Assembly: GCA_947565185.1 (NCBI GenBank)
Contig: CANODU010000004.1
Location: forward strand, 23,973 to 87,972
Length of the DNA: 64,000 nucleotides
Origin: an uncultured Eggerthellaceae bacterium
GTDB taxonomy: Bacteria > Actinomycetota > Coriobacteriia > Coriobacteriales > Eggerthellaceae
Reading direction: 5' to 3'
The notes below the pieces were generated by a model. That model had not been told where the DNA came from. It saw only the letters and a list, made by a program, of their open reading frames with translations, and made no database searches. Below, in pieces: positions 8,602 through 16,148 of this stretch. The translations under genes and the position numbers were made by a program. How positions within the stretch are numbered: the first letter of the stretch is position 1; each line of letters starts with the position of its first letter.

Positions 8602-9278
8602 CAGGCAATGCTCTTCTCTACCACAGCGCCAACGGGGCAGGCGTTATGACAATTGCCGCACTCATCGCACCAGGAACCGCGAATGCTATATGGGCTTCCC
8701 GCTATGATGGCCTTATGGGTGCAAGCTTCTGCGCACGCGCCACATCCGATGCAATCATCGGTGATATGGAACCCAGGTTCTGCGAACGTGGCGCCGCCCC
8801 ATGAGAAGCGCTCCCGCAACACCTTGTGGTCCATCTCGACCATATTGAAATCGTAGCGATACTTCTCGCCCCAAGCAGACTCCAAGACGAACACGACCGT
8901 TTCCGGATACTTGTCGATGTCATAGACGGCGACGTTGAACAGGTCGCTTGCCGCTGCCTTCGCTGCCACTTCCTCAGGCGTGAGCTGACGCACGCGCCCC
9001 GAGACGCGCATCATGATGCCAGGTTGGAAATGCGGCATGTTGTCCTCATCCCATGTGCAGGCACCTGCAGTGCGCTCGCCCGTCACCGATAGCTGGCCCC
9101 CACGCACCAGCTCGCGATAGAACGGCTTGCCGGTCATCGTGCGCAGATAGAGACCCTCTTCGTCATAGGCGAAGAAGTGAGCGATGCGCGATGACAAGCA
9201 CCCTTTTTCATCTACGGTAGCGAACCCGCAGCAACCTATCTCCTGGAACTCATTGAATACCTCTTCGATGGACAGCAT
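8601..9278 (-). CDS. Flavin split-barrel protein with C-terminal 2x[4Fe-4S] ferredoxin domain
   Basis: From ATG 9278, preceded by AAAGGAGGGG, the protein has 225 residues. The first 150 resemble the pyridoxamine-phosphate-oxidase-like FMN-binding split barrel (GFATVDEKGCLSSRIAHFF, LYLRTMTGKPFYREL). The last 60 hold two ferredoxin motifs, CIGCGACAEAC and CDECGNCHNAC followed by PVG. The combination is common in anaerobes as small redox proteins. A longer frame starting at 9392 reads into a repeat and lacks support. Co-translation with a MarR regulator and an amino-acid transporter hints at reductive metabolism of an imported compound. Confidence 0.87.
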   Translation of the reverse strand: MLSIEEVFNEFQEIGCCGFATVDEKGCLSSRIAHFFAYDEEGLYLRTMTGKPFYRELVRGGQLSVTGERTAGACTWDEDNMPHFQPGIMMRVSGRVRQLTPEEVAAKAAASDLFNVAVYDIDKYPETVVFVLESAWGEKYRYDFNMVEMDHKVLRERFSWGGATFAEPGFHITDDCIGCGACAEACTHKAIIAGSPYSIRGSWCDECGNCHNACPVGAVVEKSIA

Positions 9279-9357
9279 ATCCCCTCCTTTTGTACCGGCG
9301 CGCCCATTGCGCCCCTGTTCCTTATCCGTTCTTGCAGCCCGCTTTCCGGCTGCAAGG

Positions 9358-9456
9358 GGCAGATCTGAAGTTCTGCACTCCGAGATCTGCATGTCAGACC
9401 ATGCGTAGCGCAGCGCTTCAGCGCTGCCCCGAGGCAGAGCTGAAGATCTGCACTAC
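9358..9456. repeat. Two copies of the GCAGATCT-type palindromic repeat
   Basis: Degenerate copies of the element GCAGATCTGAAGATCTGC plus its tail ACTAC lie at 9359-9379 and 9434-9455, separating the ATP-grasp gene from the Fe-S flavoprotein gene. Cleaner copies are at 16170-16187, 16789-16806 and 28356-28373. Versions with altered but complementary arms are at 5864-5881 and 14215-14232. Confidence 0.75.
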
Positions 9457-9464
9457 GGGATCGT

Positions 9465-10337
9465 TCATGTGTGGCTGGTCACATCCCACGCATGAGCCAA
9501 CGTCTGCGCATATTCCCTCATCAGGTCGCGCCCGAAGATCTCCGTGCAATCCTCCGACACGTTCGAAACGCTGTTCGCGTCTATGAAGAACGCACCGTGC
9601 TCGCTTTCGATGACATCAAAGCTGCCGAAGAAGAATCCGAGCGCCTCCGCAGCCACCTTCGACGCTTCCACGATGGCGTACGGGCAGTCAGGATAGAGCT
9701 CGTAAGTGGAGCCGAAGCGATAGGCGGACAAGCCATTCTTGGCCACGCTGCGCTTGACGATGAGCGAAGGTTCCTGTGCGATGATCTCCACGCGCGTGAT
9801 GAAACCGTGTGCCGGGCTGATATAGGCCTGTGCCATGAACGGGATGTCCGGAGCGGCTCCCAAGAACGCTTGCGCTTCTTCGAGCGTCTGGACGATGCAG
9901 GTTTGCGTCGTGCGACCGCCGCAAACAGGCTTGATGACAGCCGGGAAGCGGACTGCTGCCAGGTCCAAGTCCTCTGGCGTGCCCTGGGCGAAGGTCTCCG
10001 GGACGCGTACGCCCGCATCCGCCAAAGCCTGCATGGCGGCCACCTTGTTCACTTCGAAGCCATGGGCACGCCCGGGGTTCACTAAGGGGACGCCTGCGTC
10101 TGCCACTGCACCGATCAGCTCTTCCATGCGCGCAAGAGCCGCTCCATGCCCCCGGAACTGAGCACTGGCGAATACGCGGCTGACTAAGATGTCACAAACC
10201 AGAGCTTCTGAGATAGCATCTTCATCCATCATGTCGATGAGCCGCACCTGCGCTTCGCCTTCGAATGTGCGCGCAAGCTCATGGGCCAGCTTATGATCTG
10301 ACCATTCATCGGATTCATAGAGGACGCCGATGCGCAT
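9465..10337 (-). CDS. ATP-grasp ligase, RimK-like
   Basis: From ATG 10337, with GGGGGGAGG just upstream, the protein has 290 residues. It shows an N-terminal pre-ATP-grasp domain (MRIGVLYESDEWSD) and an ATP-grasp core. The core has the nucleotide-binding strand FPAVIKPVCGGRTTQTCIV and the metal-binding end GAFFIDANSVSNVSEDCTEIFG. The family joins an amine to an acyl phosphate, as in RimK or peptide-ligating enzymes; the substrates here are unknown. It has its own promoter and operator-like palindrome upstream, and is separated from the next - strand gene by repeats. Confidence 0.82.
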   Translation of the reverse strand: MRIGVLYESDEWSDHKLAHELARTFEGEAQVRLIDMMDEDAISEALVCDILVSRVFASAQFRGHGAALARMEELIGAVADAGVPLVNPGRAHGFEVNKVAAMQALADAGVRVPETFAQGTPEDLDLAAVRFPAVIKPVCGGRTTQTCIVQTLEEAQAFLGAAPDIPFMAQAYISPAHGFITRVEIIAQEPSLIVKRSVAKNGLSAYRFGSTYELYPDCPYAIVEASKVAAEALGFFFGSFDVIESEHGAFFIDANSVSNVSEDCTEIFGRDLMREYAQTLAHAWDVTSHT

Positions 10338-10365
10338 ATGCCTCCCCCCTTCCCTTCTGCACAAT

Positions 10366-10419
10366 TACTTTGATGTCAAAGTATTAAAGCACTATATCCA
10401 TATGCCTGCTCTCCGTCAA
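10366..10419 (-). promoter_or_regulatory. Promoter and operator-like palindrome for the ATP-grasp gene
   Basis: On the - strand a -35 box TTGACG (10419-10414), a 17-base spacer and a -10 box TATAGT (10396-10391) form a near-consensus sigma-70-type promoter. The perfect palindrome TACTTTGA-TG-TCAAAGTA at 10366-10383 covers roughly +8 to +25, where a bound repressor would stop transcription. Its size and symmetry suit a MarR-type dimer. Confidence 0.7.
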
Positions 10420-10523
10420 CAGGCTGCAGCCTTCATTAGTTGTTTGACACTAACCACTACAAGACATCTGCTACTATATCGACACATCATCCCAATGCAG
10501 TGGAGAGCACGAAAGGACCCACC

Positions 10524-11672
10524 ATGACGAGCCTCACCCGCAGGACATTCATCAAGGCCGCTGGCATGACCGCTGCGGCTGCTTTCGGAGGAAGCATGTT
10601 GGCCGGTTGCAGCGGTAACGCGAACCCTAGCTCGTCCGCGTCCAGCACCAGTTCTGCCGCTGCAGAAGCCGAGACCTTCATGAACGAAGGCAAGGGCCAG
10701 CATTTGGTAGTAGGACGGCGCGGAAAGCTCTTCAAGATAGCGCCCACGGTCATCGCTGAGAAGATGGGCTTCTTCCAAGAAGAGGGCTGCGACGTGGAGT
10801 TCCAGCAGGTTGAGCTTGCTGAAGGCTTCGCCTCCCTTGCCGCCAACAACCTGGACATGATGCTCATGGGCACCGTGCAGTCCCTGGAATACATCTCTAA
10901 AGGCACCCCTCTCTACATCATCGGTGGCACCGTGCTGAACGGCACTGAGATCTTGGCAGGGCCGAACTGGACCGAGAAGTTGGAAGGGCCGGATAGCTTC
11001 AAGGGGAAGAACATCTCATTCTTCCGTGCCGAGACGGGCCAGATGGCCTTCCGCTCATGGCTCAAGGACCAGGGCCTGGACATCGATGGAGGCGACGTCA
11101 CCTTCACGCCCATCGACAGCGAACAGGCGCAGGTAGAGGCATTGCTCAAGGGTGAGAACGACTTGGCGCTGGTGAACAACGCCTTTGGCTACATCAATCG
11201 CGACCGCGGCGTGCAAGTAGCGGGACTGGTGAAGGATTTCACGGGTGACTACCCGTGCTGCCGTCAGAATGCCTCCGACGCTGCTTATCACGACAAGTTC
11301 CTCTCCTTGGTGGATTTCGAGACGGCGCTCTTGCGCGGTTACCAGGTATTCCGCGAACAGCCCGATGTGGCCATCCCCATGCTGGTGGAATACTCAGAGC
11401 AGTCGCCGGAATACATCGAAGCGGCACTCTACGGCACTTCTGACTACGAGGCAGCCATGCAGCTGCTCCCCGACCCCTGCCGCGACGCTACGCTTGCCTT
11501 CTACGAATCCTTGAAGGACGTGGATCAGCTGGATGCGAACGCGCCGTCAGCGGATGACTACGTGGTGGACAGCGTCTATAGCCGTGCGCTCACGTCCCTC
11601 ATGGACCGCGAACCCGATTCTCAGTTCTGGAAGGATCTGGACGAGATCTACAAGAAGCAGAACGTCCACTAA
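10524..11672 (+). CDS. Tat-exported NMT1/SsuA-like substrate-binding lipoprotein
   Basis: From ATG 10524 the N-terminus is MTSLTRRTFIKAAGMTAAAA, a twin-arginine signal, followed by a lipobox LAGC, so the protein is probably exported folded and lipid-anchored. The mature part of the 382-residue product (VVGRRGKLFKIAPTVIAEKM, FASLAANNLDMMLMG, PLYIIGG) matches the NMT1/SsuA periplasmic-binding family for sulfonates, nitrate, thiamine precursors or similar. Genes for the ATPase and permease follow in the same direction, after an intrinsic terminator. The ligand cannot be told from sequence. Confidence 0.85.
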   Translation: MTSLTRRTFIKAAGMTAAAAFGGSMLAGCSGNANPSSSASSTSSAAAEAETFMNEGKGQHLVVGRRGKLFKIAPTVIAEKMGFFQEEGCDVEFQQVELAEGFASLAANNLDMMLMGTVQSLEYISKGTPLYIIGGTVLNGTEILAGPNWTEKLEGPDSFKGKNISFFRAETGQMAFRSWLKDQGLDIDGGDVTFTPIDSEQAQVEALLKGENDLALVNNAFGYINRDRGVQVAGLVKDFTGDYPCCRQNASDAAYHDKFLSLVDFETALLRGYQVFREQPDVAIPMLVEYSEQSPEYIEAALYGTSDYEAAMQLLPDPCRDATLAFYESLKDVDQLDANAPSADDYVVDSVYSRALTSLMDREPDSQFWKDLDEIYKKQNVH

Positions 11673-11689
11673 GGCGCACGCGAACGCGC

Positions 11690-11727
11690 AAGGGGGGTCG
11701 CGCACTTTCGCGCTGCTCCCCTTTTTT
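11690..11727 (+). terminator. Intrinsic terminator or attenuator between binding protein and ATPase genes
   Basis: An AAGGGG arm, a GCGC inner stem and a CCCCTT arm are followed by six T residues (11722-11727), 18 bases after the stop of the binding-protein gene. Partial readthrough would give more binding protein than ATPase and permease, a common design for ABC importers. Confidence 0.75.
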
Positions 11728-11808
11728 GTATCCTCATCCGTTGAGCCCAACGCAGGCGCTCAAGCAGATTCAACGACGTTTTCAGGTTCGTGGGAAGGGA
11801 GGGACTCT

Positions 11809-12681
11809 GTGGATGCCATCGCATTGCAGCACGTGTCATTCACCTATGAGGATCTCTCTCACGCGAAGGGTGCTTCTGCCCAGCGCGCCCTCACCGATGT
11901 CAGCCTGAGCGTGCCCCAAGGGCAATTCCTCTGCGTGATCGGCCACTCTGGCGGTGGCAAATCAACGCTGCTGCGCCTGATCTCTGGGCTTTCGCTGCCC
12001 ACCGAAGGCACGGTCCTCATCGACGGGAACCCCGTGCACGGACCGGGCATGGACCGCTCCATCGTCTTCCAAGACTACGCGCTCTTTCCTTGGATGCGCG
12101 TGAAGCGCAATGTGGAATTCGGCATCGAACAGGCGAACACGGTGCTTGGACGCGGTCTTTCGAAGCACGCGATAGCTCAGCGCGCCGATGAATACCTGCG
12201 CCTCGTGAACATGCAGGATGCATGCAACAAATACCCGTATCAGCTCTCCGGTGGCATGCAGCAGCGCGTCGCCATCGCGCGAGCGCTTGCCATGGATACG
12301 CAGATCGTGCTGTTCGACGAACCCTTCGGTGCGCTGGATGTGAAGACGCGCCGCTCGTTGCAAACGCTCGTGAGCAGCCTTTGGGCGCGCAGCGAAAGCC
12401 CCAAGACCACCGTGTTCGTCACCCACGACATCTCCGAAGCCATCCTGTTGGCTGACCGCGTCGTGTTCGTGGACGCAGGACAGATCACGGCGGATTTCAT
12501 GGTGGATCTCCCGCGACCGCGCACGGTGGAGAACCTAGCCCACAACGCCCAAGCGCAAGAAATCGAGAAGCGGCTGACGGATCTCTTCTATGAGAGCTCG
12601 CCCGCCGAAGACGAAGAGGAGATCGCGCTTTCGCTGGACGCGGTCCTTGGGCAGGAGGTGCGTCCATGGCAAAGGTTCTGA
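11809..12681 (+). CDS. ABC transporter ATPase, Tau/Ssu/nitrate type
   Basis: I place the start at GTG 11809, preceded by GGAAGGGAGGGA; the open frame extends upstream through the terminator but that part has no family similarity. The 290-residue protein has Walker A GHSGGGKST, the Q-loop VFQDYALFPWM, the signature LSGGMQQR and Walker B IVLFDEPFGALD, typical of SsuB/TauB. Its 3' end overlaps the permease gene by 16 bases. It energises import of the ligand bound by the Tat lipoprotein. Confidence 0.9.
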   Translation: MDAIALQHVSFTYEDLSHAKGASAQRALTDVSLSVPQGQFLCVIGHSGGGKSTLLRLISGLSLPTEGTVLIDGNPVHGPGMDRSIVFQDYALFPWMRVKRNVEFGIEQANTVLGRGLSKHAIAQRADEYLRLVNMQDACNKYPYQLSGGMQQRVAIARALAMDTQIVLFDEPFGALDVKTRRSLQTLVSSLWARSESPKTTVFVTHDISEAILLADRVVFVDAGQITADFMVDLPRPRTVENLAHNAQAQEIEKRLTDLFYESSPAEDEEEIALSLDAVLGQEVRPWQRF

Positions 12682-13592
12682 ACCGGCGCTTCTTCCTGAC
12701 CCAGATGCTGCTCTTGGCGCTGGTGGCTATCGTGGTGGCCATGCCGAACGCGAAGGTGCTCTCGGTCACCTACTATCCACTGCTCATCGCGCTGGCCATC
12801 ATGGACATCATCTACCTTGCGCTCATCGTGGCGAAGGCCAAGCGCGGCATCGAATCAACGGGGCCCAATGACATCATCGTGTTCGTCTGGGTGCTGATCA
12901 TCCTCTGGGAGCTGGCCTCTACGAAGCTGGCGCTCACGCCGAACGTGATCGTACCCACCCCCGAAGAGGTCTTCAACGTCTTCGCCACCAGCTACGATAC
13001 GCTCTGGGAGAGCGTCGTGTCATCCACGACGCTGCTCATGGTGGGGTATCTGGGCGGAATCTTCTTCGGGGTGGTGCTGGGCATCATCTGCGGATGGGTG
13101 CCACGCCTGCGCGAGATGTTCTATCCCATTGCGAACGTGATGGCACCTATCCCGCCCACAGTGTTCGCCCCGTATCTGGTGGTGCTCTTGCCCACCTTCC
13201 GTGCTGCATCAGCCTTCATCATCCTGATCGGCGTCTTCTGGCCGCAGTTCTTGAACATGGTCCTGCGCGTCTCATCGCTTGACCCGAAGCTCATGGATAA
13301 CGCCCGCGCACTGTGCGTGAGCGGGCCGACCATGGTGACGAAGATCATCCTGCCCTATGTCATGCCTGGCATCCTGCAAGGTCTGCGCGTCTCCCTCACC
13401 ACAGCATTTCTCATGCTCACCTTCGCTGAGATGATCGGAGCCCGTGCGGGCATCGGCTTCTTCATCACGAACGCGAACATCTATGCGAACTACGCAGCGG
13501 TGATCGCAGGCATCATCGTTTGCGGCATCGTGGTGACGGTGCTCTCTGCCATCACCTCGTGGGTGCAGCGCCGCTTCACCACCTGGCGCTGA
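12666..13592 (+). CDS. ABC transporter permease, TauC/SsuC family
   Basis: The 308-residue protein has about seven hydrophobic segments, including an N-terminal pair (residues 8-50) not usual for the shorter SsuC proteins. The coupling loop SLDPKLMDNARALCVSGPTM and MPGILQGLRVSLTTAFLML identify the binding-protein-dependent permease domain. The lead-in TPEEVFNVF is also characteristic of the TauC/SsuC group. It is the last gene of the + strand transporter unit; only repeats follow. Confidence 0.9.
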   Translation: MAKVLNRRFFLTQMLLLALVAIVVAMPNAKVLSVTYYPLLIALAIMDIIYLALIVAKAKRGIESTGPNDIIVFVWVLIILWELASTKLALTPNVIVPTPEEVFNVFATSYDTLWESVVSSTTLLMVGYLGGIFFGVVLGIICGWVPRLREMFYPIANVMAPIPPTVFAPYLVVLLPTFRAASAFIILIGVFWPQFLNMVLRVSSLDPKLMDNARALCVSGPTMVTKIILPYVMPGILQGLRVSLTTAFLMLTFAEMIGARAGIGFFITNANIYANYAAVIAGIIVCGIVVTVLSAITSWVQRRFTTWR

Positions 13593-13607
13593 ACTGCGCT
13601 TTCTTTC

Positions 13608-14234
13608 CGTGGGTGCGGCCAACAAGGATCAGGCTGTCCCCCTCCTCGTGGGTGCGGCCAACAAGGATCAGGCTGTCTCCCGTCCTCGTGGGTGCCGCCA
13701 ACTGGCGGCACGAATGAAAGCGCGTCGTCAGACGCGCCACCATTTTTGCCTTCTGATCGCTCTCATGGGGGCACGGTACGCGTTCGCCTCGACGCGTCGT
13801 CGCCTCGAACTAACTTCGGCAAACCCGGCCGAAGTGGATTTCTCGGCTCCTTTGGCTTGACCTCGGCTCAACGCACCATGCCCCCATTCGGCTTGATGAT
13901 TTTTGTTGATAGGCCGCAGATCCTGCGGCAGCCCTGCTTCGCAGTGCCGGCAGTTGCCGGCACCTACAAGGGCCACGCACAGGATCTGCGGACGCCTAGC
14001 AGGAACCTGCATCGCTTCCTCAAAGTGTGTCGGTGCTGCTTCGCAGCACCTCTTTTCATGGGACGGCCTTAAGCGCTTCGCGCAAACGGCCTAACCGGGC
14101 TCATCGCCCGGTTAGATGCCGCTTACGCGTCATCTACGAAGGAAGAGCTACAACTCTTGTGGGTGCGGCCAACTGGCGGCACCCACGGCGACCTGCATCT
14201 CATCTTGTTGTAGTGCAGATCTTTAGATCTGCCC
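13608..14234. repeat. Mosaic intergenic hairpin array M2 (no gene)
   Basis: This gap of about 650 bases between convergent genes has no credible gene. It begins with direct repeats of a unit that starts GTGGGTGCGG and contains CAAGGATCAGGCTGTC. It continues with hairpins at 13692-13711, 13813-13835 (ACTTCGGC stem), 13944-13963, 14032-14050 and 14163-14182, and the GCAGATCT palindrome at 14215-14232. Compared with M1 and M3 the spacers are the same, but the stems between them have changed. A GTGCCGGC palindrome has been inserted inside the larger GATCCTG hairpin. Confidence 0.85.
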
Positions 14235-14257
14235 CCCCCTCTGGATACCTCTTTCCA

Positions 14258-15034
14258 TCAGTAGCATTTTTTGCAGGGGGTGTATCCCATAGATTCCGCT
14301 TCGCTGATGGACAGGGACCTGGTTCCCTTCATGTTGGAACACGACGGATCAGAGTGGTACTTCTTCCCCTTGCCGCTGGCCGCAACATAGACAGTGCGCT
14401 CATCCTCCGCCGCCGCGGCAGCTTCGGCTTCTGCGGCTGCAGCTGCTTCAGCTGCAGCCTGCGCCTCTGCAGCGGCTGCTTGTTCCTGGGCGATGCGGGC
14501 TGCCTCTGCCTCCTGAGCAGCCTGTGCCGCCCTTTCCTCCGCAGCTTTCTTCTCTGCTGCTGCTTGCGCAGCTTTCTCCATGGCAGCGGCATCCAGCTCG
14601 ATGACAAGGACAGCATTCTTGTCATGCTCGCCGTCGAAGATCACGTTCGTTGACGTTGCCTTGAAGAGCCGCCCATCTTGGCCTGTTCCCGCTTTCACCA
14701 ACGTGATGGCATAGGTGCCAGCCTCAAGATCTGTCAGGTACTTCTGACCTTCGCTGGAGGCTTCATATTGCTCGCTCACCTTGGTGCCGGATTCGGTCGT
14801 ACCCTCTATCTTGATGATGGCATTGCCGTCAGCAGCAGGCGACCACGCATCTGATCGCACCGTGAACGAAAGGATGCCAATGGACTGGTGCTCCTGAGTC
14901 GCACCTTCAGTATGAGGCAGCGGCGTGCTCTCTGCGCTCTTCGTTCCACCCGCGCCACTGCAACCGCTCAGCACGGCGCAGCTGGCAAGGGCGGCCGCTA
15001 TCATCAACGATAAGAGCCTCTTCATCATCTTCAT
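14258..15034 (-). CDS. Lipoprotein with Ala/Glu-rich coiled coil and C-terminal Cys-rich GKKYH module
   Basis: The 258-residue protein has a lipoprotein signal ending in LSGC. Its N-terminal half (to about residue 130) is predicted soluble, resembling small extracellular beta domains. A strongly Ala/Glu/Gln-rich stretch follows (about 135-212) that should form a helical coiled coil or stalk. The last 45 residues carry GKGKKYHSDPSCSNMKG and GYTPCKKCY, a Cys/His module often found at the C-terminus of secreted nucleases and ComEC-like hydrolases, probably metal-binding. Its ATG overlaps the stop of the metallo-beta-lactamase gene (ATGA), so the two are co-translated. Confidence 0.75.
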   Translation of the reverse strand: MKMMKRLLSLMIAAALASCAVLSGCSGAGGTKSAESTPLPHTEGATQEHQSIGILSFTVRSDAWSPAADGNAIIKIEGTTESGTKVSEQYEASSEGQKYLTDLEAGTYAITLVKAGTGQDGRLFKATSTNVIFDGEHDKNAVLVIELDAAAMEKAAQAAAEKKAAEERAAQAAQEAEAARIAQEQAAAAEAQAAAEAAAAAEAEAAAAAEDERTVYVAASGKGKKYHSDPSCSNMKGTRSLSISEAESMGYTPCKKCY

Positions 15035-16029
15035 CCTGTGACCTTCCCTTTCTCATGGAAGACTTCCAGATCATGTCCGTCCGTTTCGAAGGTTATCGTG
15101 CCCAGCTCATCGGTGCGCAAGACTTCAGCACCAGAGCTTGCAAGGCGATTGATCACAGATGCATCTGGATGCCCATAGCTGTTCTCTCCTACTGAGATGA
15201 CGGCATATTCAGGCGAGACTGCGCTCACGAACGGTTCGCTGGAAGATGAGTCCGAACCGTGATGGGCCACCTTGAGGACATCAGCGTCAAGCGCTGCCCC
15301 CTGGGCAAGCATCTCTGCTTCGCTTTCGCACTCCGCATCTCCCGTGAAGAGGAAGCTTATCTGTCCATAGGTGAGCCGACACACGAGCGAGCCATTGTTC
15401 GTATCGCGCGTTGGTGTGACAGGACCGACGAACTGGACCATTGCAGAGCCAATGGAGAAGGAATCTCCTGCTTTAGGCACGGTGATGGGCGTATCCCCCA
15501 GATACTTCACGATGTTGTCGAATGTCTTCGTGTCATGTTCGGTCACCGAACAATAGAACGTTCCACAGGGCACAGCGTGCAGCGCACCAGCTATGCCTCC
15601 GCAGTGATCCGCATCGGGATGCGTTGCGATGATATGGTCCAGGCGCGTGATGCCCAGATCTTGCAAGACGGCATGGATCTTCGAAGAAGCGGAAGGTGGT
15701 CCACCGTCGATGAGCAAGCTTTCGTCTCCTACCGTGATGAGAGCGGCATCGCCTTGGCCTACGTCCAAGAAGCGGACGCGCAACGTCTCGGCACTCTCAG
15801 CAGACTGAGCTGCTGAGCCAGCGGATTCTTCTGCAGGGGCTTCGGAACTCCCTGTATATCTAACAGCAGGGACACCTTCCACCTTCTGGGCAGGAACGCC
15901 GGCATCAGGCAATGCGTTGGGTGCGCTTTGCGTCTGAGCAGCGCAACCAGGCAGGGCGAACAGGAGCGCAGCGAACAAGACCGCGCAAGCAGAGCGGATG
16001 ACATTCAGGAATGCTCGGTCTCTGAACAT
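15031..16029 (-). CDS. ComEC/Rec2-like metallo-beta-lactamase-fold lipoprotein
   Basis: From ATG 16029 the 332-residue product has a lipoprotein signal ending in LPGC. A metallo-beta-lactamase domain like the C-terminal hydrolase of ComEC follows: VRFLDVGQGDAALI, LLIDGG, the metal motif THPDADHCGG and VLKVAHHGSDSSSS. It lacks the transmembrane Competence domain, so it is a free-standing secreted hydrolase, probably acting on nucleic acid or phosphodiesters. The start is uncertain: a good Shine-Dalgarno AGGAGAG lies about 30 bases further upstream with no standard start codon near it. The longest frame reads into a REP-A palindrome. Confidence 0.82.
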   Translation of the reverse strand: MFRDRAFLNVIRSACAVLFAALLFALPGCAAQTQSAPNALPDAGVPAQKVEGVPAVRYTGSSEAPAEESAGSAAQSAESAETLRVRFLDVGQGDAALITVGDESLLIDGGPPSASSKIHAVLQDLGITRLDHIIATHPDADHCGGIAGALHAVPCGTFYCSVTEHDTKTFDNIVKYLGDTPITVPKAGDSFSIGSAMVQFVGPVTPTRDTNNGSLVCRLTYGQISFLFTGDAECESEAEMLAQGAALDADVLKVAHHGSDSSSSEPFVSAVSPEYAVISVGENSYGHPDASVINRLASSGAEVLRTDELGTITFETDGHDLEVFHEKGKVTG

Positions 16030-16083
16030 GGGCGCTGCGTTCCAGACGATGATGATCTCTCCTGTTGGATTATACCGTGGCAA

Positions 16084-16148
16084 TGTATCAGGGGGACGGA
16101 GGAGTGAGACGTCCGCAGGACGTCTCACTCCTCCGTCCCCCTGATACA
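16084..16148. repeat. REP-A palindrome, copy 2
   Basis: A 65-bp palindrome from TGTATCAGGGGGACGG to its complement, with arms joined by a three-base loop GCA. It lies about 55 bases upstream of the start of the metallo-beta-lactamase lipoprotein gene. Confidence 0.92.

Noticed and set aside
11533..11808. N-terminal extension of the Tau-type ATPase back to 11533
   Set aside because: It would overlap the 3' end of the binding-protein gene and run through an intrinsic terminator; a good ribosome-binding site precedes GTG 11809.
13608..14234. Possible insertion-sequence remnant or MITE
   Set aside because: No transposase fragment, no single pair of terminal inverted repeats and no target-site duplication could be seen; the unit boundaries differ between copies.
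16029..16128. N-terminal extension of the MBL lipoprotein to 16128
   Set aside because: The extra codons translate a REP-A palindrome, and the signal peptide begins at 16029.
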